From positions 844 through 38,583 of the forward strand of contig DHHM01000019.1 in NCBI GenBank assembly GCA_002403305.1: DNA of 37,740 nucleotides. The letters are read 5' to 3'. The DNA is from Bacteroidales bacterium UBA4772. Lineage in GTDB: Bacteria; Bacteroidota; Bacteroidia; Bacteroidales; VadinHA17. Numbering within the stretch: position 1 is the first letter of the stretch; every line of letters begins with the position of its first letter. The position numbers and the translations under genes are program-made. Of the stretch, positions 16,287 to 23,587 are shown piece by piece. Below the pieces are notes generated by a model that was given only the letters and a program-made list of their open reading frames with translations, was not told where the DNA came from and did no database searches.

Positions 16287-17315
16287 TTAAACGTTCTTCC
16301 TAACAGAACTCCTGACTATTAAATTGGTTTTTAAGGTCATGTTTACCAATTTTTTACGGTATTCCTTATTGCCTATGTATCTTAATAATACGTTAACAGC
16401 CAATTGCCCCATTTCATTCTTTTTCTGGCCGACCGTTGTCATTGGGGTTCCGAGAAATGCAGAGTATGGTTGTTCGTCAAAAGAAATTAATGATATGTTT
16501 TCAGGGATCCTGAGTCCCATTTCTTCCACTGCTTTTATCACTCCAAGACCTATGAGATTGCTGAGGGCAAAGATTGCAGTAGGAGGATTCTCCATGCTGA
16601 AAAGAATCCGTGTCTGTTTATAGCCATTTTCAGTATTGTAATTATCCCCTACGATTAAGCTTTCATCAGGATGAATACCATGACTGAGCAAGGCATCCCG
16701 GTAACCCCTGACACGCTCGATGGTGGGCATGCTCTTTGGAATACCCTGTATGCAAGCTATTTTCCTGTGACCCATCGAAATAAGATAATTCACTGCATCA
16801 TTTCCACCCTGGTAATTATCGGAAGTAATATATGGCAGTCCCATATCAGTAATGCAACGGTCAATAACTATCAGGGGCATTCCGGAATTATATGTCTGCA
16901 CAATATATGAGTAATCCGTACCCACCGGCGCTATAATAATACCATCTACCTTATGACTCAGGAGGAGTGCTATCAATTCTTTTTCAAGCACATGATCTTC
17001 TCCACTGTCACATAGTATCAGTGAATAGCCCTTTGAACGTGCTTCCTTCTCGATGCTCTGGGCAATATCTGCAAAGAAGGGATTTGAAATGTCAGGAATA
17101 ATCAAACCGAGTGTATCAGTTCTGGAAAGTTTCAATCCCCTGGCCAGTTTGTTCGGTACATAATTGTACTGCTTGGCAGCCAGCAGAACCCGCTTCTGGG
17201 TCTCATCACTGATACGGTACTTTTTTGCCTTTCCGTTTATCACCCGTGAGACCGTTGTTATAGACAAACCAAGTACTTCGGCAAGATCGCGGATATCATT
17301 TACCGTTTTTACCAT
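16287..17315 (-). CDS. LacI/PurR-family transcriptional regulator of the PUL
   Basis: A 342-aa repressor-type regulator. The HTH occupies about 8-30 (IRDLAEVLGLSITTVSRVIN), followed by the hinge helix NYVPNKLARGLKLSRTDTLG with the minor-groove Leu/Ala region. The periplasmic-binding-protein-like sensor domain runs from about 68 to the end (LGLIIPDISNPFFADIAQSI, VDGIIIAPVG, MGHRKIACIQG, ISFDE). It would bind the operator at 15776-15793 and its own promoter at 17342-17362, responding to a sugar or sugar phosphate. With no hybrid two-component system or ECF factor in the locus, it is the only candidate regulator. It is transcribed in the same direction as susC, 544 bp upstream. The inducer is unknown. 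Confidence 0.92.
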   Translation of the reverse strand: MVKTVNDIRDLAEVLGLSITTVSRVINGKAKKYRISDETQKRVLLAAKQYNYVPNKLARGLKLSRTDTLGLIIPDISNPFFADIAQSIEKEARSKGYSLILCDSGEDHVLEKELIALLLSHKVDGIIIAPVGTDYSYIVQTYNSGMPLIVIDRCITDMGLPYITSDNYQGGNDAVNYLISMGHRKIACIQGIPKSMPTIERVRGYRDALLSHGIHPDESLIVGDNYNTENGYKQTRILFSMENPPTAIFALSNLIGLGVIKAVEEMGLRIPENISLISFDEQPYSAFLGTPMTTVGQKKNEMGQLAVNVLLRYIGNKEYRKKLVNMTLKTNLIVRSSVRKNV

Positions 17316-17341
17316 GTGCTAAATCAACTGATGAATCGTAC

Positions 17342-17362
17342 ATAAACCGTTATACAAAGCTA
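17342..17362 (-). promoter_or_regulatory. lacI promoter -7 box with related operator (autoregulation)
   Basis: On the minus strand TAGCTTTG (plus 17355-17362) is the same -7 octamer as at susC. Just downstream lies ATAAACCGTTAT (17342-17353), with an AAC-C-GTT core and outer ATAA/TTAT arms, a weaker LacI-like palindrome than the susC site. Both promoters share ACAAAGCTAT on the plus strand. This suggests the regulator controls its own gene. Confidence 0.55.
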
Positions 17363-17508
17363 TTAATAGAATTCGTCAATCCTGCACAACAGTGTAATTT
17401 TCAACAAAACCGATCAGAGATTGTGCCGGTTAGGCCGGATTCCAGATCAAGGACCCTGGCAGTCTCAGACTCGTGCTTCACTGATCGGCTCAGATAGCCT
17501 ATGCTCCG

Positions 17509-17573
17509 GAATTTGATTTTAAACGGAATTTACTTATACTTGAGGTAACCGAAACTGATAGTGATCCGATCCA
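17509..17573 (+). repeat. 65-bp dispersed direct repeat, copy B
   Basis: Matches 1777-1841 at about 85% without gaps. The shared reading frame ends at a TAA here (within CCAATAA) and is open upstream only to a TGA at 17482-17484, about 33 codons in total. It overlaps the annotated 5' end of the DDAH gene in a different frame, which argues that the true DDAH start is downstream (GTG 17582). Confidence 0.65.
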
Positions 17574-18334
17574 ATAAACAGGTGTATACAAAAGCAATAG
17601 TAAGGAGGCCGGGCAGGAACTTTGCCAACGGGATAACCACATCAAACCTGGGGCAGCCCGATTTCAACAAGGCCCTGGAACAGCATGCTGCTTATTGCGA
17701 TGCGCTGATAAGATGCGGGGTGGAACTGACAGTCCCGGATGCCGATGAAAGATACCCGGATGGCTGTTTTGTTGAGGATACGGCTGTTGTCAACAGCAGG
17801 GTGAAAGTCATATCCAGGCCGGGGGCCGCCACAAGAAGGGGAGAGGAGGAGGAGATAGCACGTGTACTGGCCGGGTTCGGGACAACGGAGTCAATCACAG
17901 CACCCGGCACCCTGGAGGGGGGAGACGTGCTCAGGGCTGAGAACCATTACTTCATTGGCCTCTCCGAAAGAACAAACAGGGAGGGCGCCAGCCAGCTTTC
18001 AACAATCCTTGCAAAACACGGCTTCACATCATCTGTCATCCGTGTTGAGGCACGACTGCACCTTAAATCAGACATCGCATACCTCGGCAACGGTAACTTT
18101 ATTTCCACCCCGGTGTTCTCACATGTGGCTCACCCGGCAAACACGATCATACTGGACCCTGATGAATATTATTCGGCCAATTGCCTGCGGGTCAATGATT
18201 ATCTCCTGATTCCCAAAGGCTTCCCAAAATCGAAGATGAAGATCCTGGAGCTCGGTTACAATATAATCGAACTGGAGATGTCGGAGTTCAGAAAGATGGA
18301 CGGCGGCCTTACCTGCCTGTCGCTGCTGTTCTGA
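17561..18334 (+). CDS. Dimethylarginine dimethylaminohydrolase (DDAH)-type amidinohydrolase
   Basis: A cytosolic enzyme of the guanidino-group modifying family, 257 aa, close to bacterial DDAH (about 254). Motifs: AIVRRPG near the N-terminus, GCFVEDTAVV (68-77), GTLEGGDVL (116-124), LHLKSDIAYLG with catalytic His167, and the C-terminal SEFRKMDGGLTCLSLLF with catalytic Cys252. This pattern fits hydrolysis of methylated arginine to citrulline and an amine; arginine deiminase is much longer. The frame starts with GTG at 17561, inside repeat copy B; GTG at 17582 (VYTKAIVRRP) is the likelier start because family members begin at that point. There is no matching operon partner, and the gene is oriented opposite to the PUL. 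Seen: catalytic triad. Inferred: exact substrate. Confidence 0.85.
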   Translation: MIRSNKQVYTKAIVRRPGRNFANGITTSNLGQPDFNKALEQHAAYCDALIRCGVELTVPDADERYPDGCFVEDTAVVNSRVKVISRPGAATRRGEEEEIARVLAGFGTTESITAPGTLEGGDVLRAENHYFIGLSERTNREGASQLSTILAKHGFTSSVIRVEARLHLKSDIAYLGNGNFISTPVFSHVAHPANTIILDPDEYYSANCLRVNDYLLIPKGFPKSKMKILELGYNIIELEMSEFRKMDGGLTCLSLLF

Positions 18335-18447
18335 CAGATTGATACCTGCATTGGTTTCACCATCGCCGGTTCCTGTGCCAGTTGGCGGAGGCAGCAGACC
18401 CCCTTCATCAGGATCAAAAACGGTCTTCAGTACCAACGCCCTGTGCG

Positions 18448-19305
18448 TCACGGTGTCATCGCCTCGTCAGCAGGCTGCTTCGATTTAATTATTTCGACGG
18501 CTTTATAGAGGATCACGATCTCCAGCAGCTCGGCGGGGATAAGCATTATATGTCCGACGAATGAGAGTATGATGGTAAGGAAAAAGCAAGAGGCGGCAAT
18601 TTCAAATATGCCTGCCACGACCGGAACATTTCCGAATGATCTCTGAAGCTTGATCAGGGATATCCCATAGAGGATACCTATCCCTCCGAAGGTCAGGGCC
18701 TGGGCCCCGAGGATGAATTCCCGCTCAATGGAATCATAAAACAGTGAAGCGATATCATATGAGATTATAAGGAAGACGCCAAAGATCAGGACATATGACA
18801 TGATCTTGAGGAGGTAGTTACTGAACATATGGCCAATCACTATAAAGCCTCGCTGGAAGAAAAAGAAACAGATGAGGACAGCCACCTTGATTGCGACATA
18901 AACCGGGATGCTGAAGATCATCCGGTCATCTTCCATACGGAAATACTCTGCCGCAGCCTCGAGGAATCCGAGAATGAAATAGACCAGTCCCAGAAGCCAG
19001 GCAGTGTTAAGCTGTTTAATGAGGAAAGTGCCTGACCTGTCAGGATCGATATCGATGAGAAAGATATCCTTCAGCCATTCAGAGAAACTCTTACTGTCGG
19101 CGTCATTATCCGATATCTTACTCAGGTCGTAATCGAGCGCCGCGAGGATTGTCCTGACAGTATAACTCCTTGGGGTGACCTCGCCTGCCTCGATTCGCTG
19201 CAGGGTCCGTACACTTATATTACACCTGTCTACCAGCTCTTCCTGGGTGAGACCTTTTTCCTTTCTGAGTTCGGTGATCTTTTTGCCTAATTGCGGTTGC
19301 TTCAT
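18448..19305 (-). CDS. Xre-type HTH protein with C-terminal membrane domain
   Basis: From ATG 19305 (MKQPQLGKKITELRKEKGLTQ) the protein is 285 aa; the frame extends 27 codons upstream without recognisable content. Residues about 6-60 form a Cro/Xre HTH (GLTQEELVDRCNISVRTLQRIEAG). From about 110 on there are four or five hydrophobic segments (TAWLLGLVYFILGFLEAAA, FSIPVYVAIKVAVLICFFFF, LLKIMSYVLIFGVFLIISYD, FFLTIILSFVGHIMLI), so it would be a membrane-bound DNA-binding regulator. Such HTH/membrane fusions are common in Bacteroidetes but of unknown signal. A second, truncated paralogue lies at 21976-22152. It is transcribed toward the DDAH gene. Confidence 0.75.
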   Translation of the reverse strand: MKQPQLGKKITELRKEKGLTQEELVDRCNISVRTLQRIEAGEVTPRSYTVRTILAALDYDLSKISDNDADSKSFSEWLKDIFLIDIDPDRSGTFLIKQLNTAWLLGLVYFILGFLEAAAEYFRMEDDRMIFSIPVYVAIKVAVLICFFFFQRGFIVIGHMFSNYLLKIMSYVLIFGVFLIISYDIASLFYDSIEREFILGAQALTFGGIGILYGISLIKLQRSFGNVPVVAGIFEIAASCFFLTIILSFVGHIMLIPAELLEIVILYKAVEIIKSKQPADEAMTP

Positions 19306-19439
19306 TGCCTTGATTTCTAAATCTTCACCAATATTACGACTGAAAAACCAATGCAAAAAATATTTTGACGGTACTTTACCCGTCAATTACCCGCCATTTG
19401 GGTTATGCCTTTAAATGTAAGGCTTCAGGGCGTAATTCA

Positions 19440-20744
19440 TCACTTAAGGTTTAGAAGAGTCCTGCCAATTTCATCACGGTGTTTCGGGGCCACATGAACC
19501 TTATCGGCATATTCTTTCCATCGATGCACAGTATCGTTTATCTCATCAATGATTTCAGAGGCTTTCCTGAGCCTGATTGAGTCGCCAATTACAAGTAAAT
19601 CTGCCTTCGTGATCTCTTTCCGTTTACCGTTGATGCTGAGGGAATGCTGGCTGACCCACTCGCTGCCCGGCCGGTAAGCGTGGCACAGGTCATAGGCCGG
19701 CGCCAGCTCCCATTTGCCCCCCTGTTTCAGCAGGAATGAAAAGTTCTTTGTATGATCATCACAGTTCCTTGCAACGACGTTGAAAACCATTCTTCTGAAC
19801 ATCTGTTCCGCATCGGCATAGGTCAGTTTCAGCTCCCGCATGCACTGGAAGAGCTGTTCATAACTGAAGCTGTTGACCATGTTGTAATCGAAATGCTTCA
19901 GGGCACAGAATGTCTGCACATGATGCTTCGTTTCCACTCCCTCGCGATCGAAGCGTTTGGTCATGAAGTGCGCCCGGCCGTTCTCTACGAGGAGTCGCGA
20001 GGGCATCATCTCAATACCACATGCCTTCGCCATTTTGTAATAGGCCATTTCCACCCTGCCATAACCGTGACTGACACCCAACTGCACATCGCTCACACCA
20101 TCGAGCTTGATCAGCCAGTGTTCAAATCCTTTGAGTGCTCTGGTCTGCCCTGAGCGTACCTCCCCGGTCTTCTCATTCCAGGCTATCACGGCCTTGGGCC
20201 GGGCGCCTCCGGCGGAGGTGCCGATTTTCAGAATCTCCAGAACAGCCTGTTCTTCATTTGCATTGAGATCTGTCGCAAAGCCCTCACGCTGGCTGAGAAT
20301 TTTTCGGGCAGTGTCAACGAGGCTGTCGATTTCTATTGAAAATGGCCTGATGTATTCTTTCAGTACCGGCGGTTCAAATTCCATGGCTCCCATGCCGCGG
20401 GTGCCGATGAAGCAGAGCATCTCTACAGGATTCATGCCTCCCTGCGGGCGGCCCTGCTGTGCGAGCCATACGTTGATCAGCCGGTTACCGTACCTGTCGG
20501 GCAGGGCATCTGCCAGTAACCCGGGCAGGCCTTTGAAGGTGTCGAATTCTGCGTTTCTCTCTTTTCTCAGTTCGGGGAAAGCATATAAGCTTCCGGAATC
20601 CGTCACAGGCATCTTCAGCGGAGCCAGGTCCCAGCCAAGCTGCCTGAACTCCGGGTCATATTCAAAGGTGGCATAACCCGTTGTCTCATCCCAGGCTACT
20701 GCACCTGCCAGTTTTCCCCAGATCTTTACTTCTGCTACGTTCAT
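19440..20744 (-). CDS. hipA: HipA-family serine/threonine kinase toxin
   Basis: A 434-aa kinase of full HipA length (E. coli about 440). The N-terminal HipA domain (1-105) holds FKGLPGLLADALPDRYGN (70-87). The P-loop-like GTSAGGARPK (175-184) contains the serine (S177) that is autophosphorylated in HipA. HWLIKLDG provides the ATP-binding lysine (K213), ARNCDDHTKNFSF (325-337) is the catalytic loop, and PAYDL carries the metal-binding D352. In E. coli HipA phosphorylates glutamyl-tRNA synthetase and induces persistence. All key residues are present, so it looks active. The hipB-like gene lies 3 nt upstream on the same strand, as expected for an antitoxin-first operon. Exact kinase target is not deducible. 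Confidence 0.9.
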   Translation of the reverse strand: MNVAEVKIWGKLAGAVAWDETTGYATFEYDPEFRQLGWDLAPLKMPVTDSGSLYAFPELRKERNAEFDTFKGLPGLLADALPDRYGNRLINVWLAQQGRPQGGMNPVEMLCFIGTRGMGAMEFEPPVLKEYIRPFSIEIDSLVDTARKILSQREGFATDLNANEEQAVLEILKIGTSAGGARPKAVIAWNEKTGEVRSGQTRALKGFEHWLIKLDGVSDVQLGVSHGYGRVEMAYYKMAKACGIEMMPSRLLVENGRAHFMTKRFDREGVETKHHVQTFCALKHFDYNMVNSFSYEQLFQCMRELKLTYADAEQMFRRMVFNVVARNCDDHTKNFSFLLKQGGKWELAPAYDLCHAYRPGSEWVSQHSLSINGKRKEITKADLLVIGDSIRLRKASEIIDEINDTVHRWKEYADKVHVAPKHRDEIGRTLLNLK

Positions 20745-20747
20745 GCC

Positions 20748-21104
20748 TTACCAGTCTGTTTCTTCTGAAGATTCTTCCTGTTTTACGGATCTGCCTCTTG
20801 CCCGTTTTCGTTTTTCTTTCTGAAGTTTGGCGAGAGCCAAAGGACTCAGGGTTTCTCTGACTTCAAAAGCGTTCATGATATTCAACTGATCCAACACCCT
20901 CAACACCCGGATAAGAGTTGTAACGGTGACTGTTTCTCCCCGCTCCAGCAGGCTCAGGGTAGAGCGACTGATACCGGCTGCCGTGGCCAGTTCATCCTGA
21001 GTTTTGTTCTGCTCCATGCGGTGATGCCTCACAAAAGCCCCGATCTGCTCTGCCAAAGCTTTATCGCTTCCGGATGACCATTTGTTGAATGAAATATCAG
21101 TCAT
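20748..21104 (-). CDS. hipB: HipB-like Xre antitoxin
   Basis: A 118-aa DNA-binding antitoxin. The Xre HTH is at about 18-70 (IGAFVRHHRMEQNKTQDELATAAGISRSTLSLLERGE). A C-terminal extension rich in Lys/Arg then Glu (KEKRKRARGRSVKQEESSEETDW) is longer than in E. coli HipB and may be the flexible degradation-prone tail. First gene of the pair, 3 nt before hipA. It should neutralise the kinase and repress the promoter whose -7 box is at 21143-21150. Confidence 0.88.
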   Translation of the reverse strand: MTDISFNKWSSGSDKALAEQIGAFVRHHRMEQNKTQDELATAAGISRSTLSLLERGETVTVTTLIRVLRVLDQLNIMNAFEVRETLSPLALAKLQKEKRKRARGRSVKQEESSEETDW

Positions 21105-21142
21105 AAAGATTTAAATTAGCTATTAGTGAATGATAAGTCATA

Positions 21143-21150
21143 CAAATATA
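21143..21150 (-). promoter_or_regulatory. -7 box of the hipBA promoter
   Basis: TATATTTG on the minus strand fits TAnnTTTG and lies 39 bp before the hipB start. The stretch between it and the start codon (21121-21140) has a loose two-fold symmetry that could be the HipB operator. No clear -33 box. Confidence 0.5.
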
Positions 21151-21280
21151 AGAATATTATTATTAATATCCAGGATTTGAAAAGAGTTTTCAAATGATTC
21201 TTCTTTATTGTATCTGTTCGTACCCGGTATTGTTAAGTCAGGGTTATAACAACGTTCCCTTCCATTACTTTTTCAAAATG

Positions 21281-21820
21281 CTAAGAGCTTTGTTTACGTC
21301 TCAGTATTTTGACAATACGACTATATACTATTTCTGCTATATTCCAATTGTATCGTCCATTTGAATTATTAAATAGAATAACAACTGTGTCAGTATCTTT
21401 GTGGTATCTTGCAATACTCTGATAGCCAGGTACCCATCCCGTATGGCCATACACGTAAACGGAGGAATAGATTTCCTGTTCTCCTTCTTCAAACAGGGAG
21501 CCATCGTTTAATGCACGCAGGAATATACCTACATCCTCTGCTGTAGCCAACATTGAGCCATAATCAACATCCTTTAGATCATGATCATTGCCAACGTAAT
21601 AGCCACTCATCACTTCGTCCACATACACAATGATTCCGTCAAATCCATGATCAATTGCTTTATTTACCTGTTCCTGAACTGTATCAGGCAGTGGTAATAT
21701 CCAGGTCCATACCAGAATCCATGGTACGAAGAACAAGGAGGTTATGCTTGCAATAATTAGTACTATTCTGAGTATTCCCCGCAAGGGCGGGGCAGGCTCC
21801 TTTGTTTGTTTTTTCATCAA
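21281..21820 (-). pseudogene. Serine hydrolase / beta-lactamase family remnant with in-frame internal deletion
   Basis: An open frame of 179 aa that fuses the two ends of a class-C beta-lactamase-like protein. It has an N-terminal membrane segment (about 15-42), then TVQEQVNKAIDHGFDGIIVYVD (47-68), which in full-length relatives starts the beta-lactamase domain. It jumps at once to EVMSGYYVG and the C-terminal GSMLATAEDVGIFLRALNDG (88-107) with YGHTGWVPGYQSIARYH (124-140), the HTG being the KTG-equivalent. The SxxK nucleophile and the YxN motif are missing, so roughly 200 or more residues have been lost near residue 68. No hydrolase activity is possible. Seen: missing motifs. Inferred: deletion size and ancestral family. 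Confidence 0.75.
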
Positions 21821-21975
21821 TATGTCATATTAAAATAGAAAGTGTTATTTTATCATATTGTTCATATTTGTCTCCATGTCTGCATAAATCTTCCTGTTTA
21901 TCGATCGCCCGGCTGACCAGTTTGCTGACTATCTTCGAGTCAACCAGGAATGGGTCAGTAAACCGGATATGTCTC

Positions 21976-22152
21976 TTAATCTGCCCGGTCTGTCATTGCC
22001 CCGTTCAATGGCTGCTTTGATTTGATTATTTCGACAGCCTTATAAAGGATCACGATCTCCAGCAATTCGGCATGGATTAGCATTATGTGTGCGACGAATG
22101 CAAGTAAGATGGTAAGGAAGAAGCAGCCGGCGAATATTTCAAAGATTCCTGC
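21976..22152 (-). pseudogene. C-terminal fragment of a paralogue of the HTH/membrane protein
   Basis: 22010-22152 aligns without gaps to 18473-18615, the 3' end of the HTH/membrane gene, at about 83% identity. The reading frame is preserved (FFLTILLAFVAHIMLI then ELLEIVILYKAVEIIKSKQP) up to a TAA at 21976-21978. The rest of the gene is gone: at 22153 the sequence switches abruptly to an unrelated plus-strand fragment. The high frequency of silent changes suggests the copy diverged while functional and was truncated later. Confidence 0.75.
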
Positions 22153-22418
22153 TAGTTTTTGGCGTAGTGAACGGCAGGTATGTGGGCCTGTACGTAATGT
22201 CTTCCGATGGCGGTCCCGCCCTGCCCCTGGCTGTCACAGAGAACAATCATAATGAAGGCGCTGCCTGGTCTCCCGATGGGAGACACATAGCCTTCACCAG
22301 CACCAGGTCGGGCAACTTTGACATATGGATAATGGATGTTGATATTGATGAGATCAAGGAAAAACTTCAGGCACAACCTCATGCAGGACTGGCTCTGGGG
22401 GTTGTGTTGTTAAGATAG
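22153..22418 (+). pseudogene. TolB/PD40 beta-propeller fragment
   Basis: The frame from GTG 22167 reads one complete propeller blade, EGAAWSPDGRHIAFTSTRSG then NFDIWIMDVD, the signature of TolB-like/WD40-like PD40 repeats, plus part of the preceding blade (GLYVMSSDGG). It then runs off into an unrelated tail. It has no signal peptide or start region and is preceded by an in-frame TAG, so it is a leftover of a larger secreted protein. Confidence 0.65.
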
Positions 22419-22474
22419 CCCGATGATGGAAATCATAATTTATCCGGGCAGGGGCTTTCCCGGCTTCTGATTAT

Positions 22475-22482
22475 TATCTTTG
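22475..22482 (+). promoter_or_regulatory. -7 box upstream of the lipoprotein hydrolase gene
   Basis: TATCTTTG (TAnnTTTG) ends 22 bp before the ATG at 22505. A convincing -33 box at the usual 19-21 bp spacing is not visible, so the call rests on the -7 box and position. Confidence 0.4.
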
Positions 22483-22504
22483 GGAAGAAAATGAATATCC
22501 ATCC

Positions 22505-23578
22505 ATGAATGCTCTAAAGGTTGTTTTGGTGATTGCAACCATCGTTCTGCTGTCATCATGTTCCACCACCGCAAGCCGGGAGAGTGGCGGCGGGAAGCTC
22601 TATAATGTCGGGTTCAGGGTGATAACGATGCAGATGACGGAGGACGGAGTCACAAAAAACCTTGATGTGGCGGTGTGGTACCCGACTGCTGATCAGCCGC
22701 AGAGCTTCAACTACGGTGGGCCGACATACGGATACGTGGCCCCGGGGGCTGCTCCTCTGAAAGGTGAGCGACCGTTCCCGATGCTGGCATTCTCACACGG
22801 CTATGGCGGATGCGGCATCTCATCAGCGTTCTTCTCCGAAAAACTGGCAGCACGGGGTTGGATAGTCGCCTGTCCTGACCATCACGACCGGCAGTCGGCA
22901 GCCAGGTCGTCCACAGGCCGTAACAGTGACCTCGACCGAAGGGACTTCCTTGAGGGCGCCAGGGAGATAGTGAGCACGACCCCGGAAGAGCGGGGTAAAT
23001 TTATGTATCGTCCGGATGAACTGGCAGTCACCATCGAAGGCATGCTCAGGTCACAGCTCTTCGGTGCGATGATAGATACAACGCGCATCGCCGCCGGAGG
23101 GCATTCATTCGGAGGATTCACCTCAACAGCCCTATGCGGGTCAATAGCGGAGTACCATGTCACCAGGATAAAGGCGTTGCTACTCTTCTCCACAGGGGCG
23201 GCAGCATACCTGATGACAGATGAAGAGCTGTCACGCGTGGCAGTGCCGTCGATGCTCATGATGGGCGAGAAGGAGAGAGACCAGAAGAGAGGTGTGCTGA
23301 CGATGGAGGAGCTTGAGATGACCCTCTTCAATAACATGCCGGCGCCGAAGTATTTCCTTGAGATAAAAGGAGGGACGCACTTCTCCTTCAACATACGCAC
23401 CTCTGACGGGCCGGGTACCAGGCTGCTGAGCGGCAGTGAAAAGGAGTTTGAGGTCATAACGAGGTATGGCATCGCTTTTCTTGAGAAGTATGTTGCCGGC
23501 AACTCAGGTGATGAAAGTGTTCTGCAACAGGATGATCCGATGCTGACAGGGTTTATTGTCAGGCTCCCGGGTTGGTGA
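22505..23578 (+). CDS. Alpha/beta-hydrolase lipoprotein (PAF-acetylhydrolase/dienelactone-hydrolase-like)
   Basis: A 357-aa exported lipoprotein: signal peptide 1-18, lipobox LSSC (C19). The hydrolase core starts at about 52 (LDVAVWYPT) and has the oxyanion strand FPMLAFSHGYGG (91-102), RGWIVACPDHHD (117-128), the nucleophile elbow AAGGHSFGGF with Ser201, and the C-terminal histidine region GGTHFSF. The LDVAVWYPT / HGYGG / GHSFGG layout is that of platelet-activating-factor acetylhydrolase-like esterases. It sits between fragments upstream and the convergent pabC downstream, so there is no operon hint to the substrate. Confidence 0.8.
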   Translation: MNALKVVLVIATIVLLSSCSTTASRESGGGKLYNVGFRVITMQMTEDGVTKNLDVAVWYPTADQPQSFNYGGPTYGYVAPGAAPLKGERPFPMLAFSHGYGGCGISSAFFSEKLAARGWIVACPDHHDRQSAARSSTGRNSDLDRRDFLEGAREIVSTTPEERGKFMYRPDELAVTIEGMLRSQLFGAMIDTTRIAAGGHSFGGFTSTALCGSIAEYHVTRIKALLLFSTGAAAYLMTDEELSRVAVPSMLMMGEKERDQKRGVLTMEELEMTLFNNMPAPKYFLEIKGGTHFSFNIRTSDGPGTRLLSGSEKEFEVITRYGIAFLEKYVAGNSGDESVLQQDDPMLTGFIVRLPGW

Positions 23579-23587
23579 AGGCCATAA

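Noticed and set aside
18119..18451. 110-codon minus-strand frame over the 3' end of DDAH with a PPPTGTGTG stretch
   Set aside because: Mostly antisense to a well-supported gene; the part outside is too short and has no family pattern.
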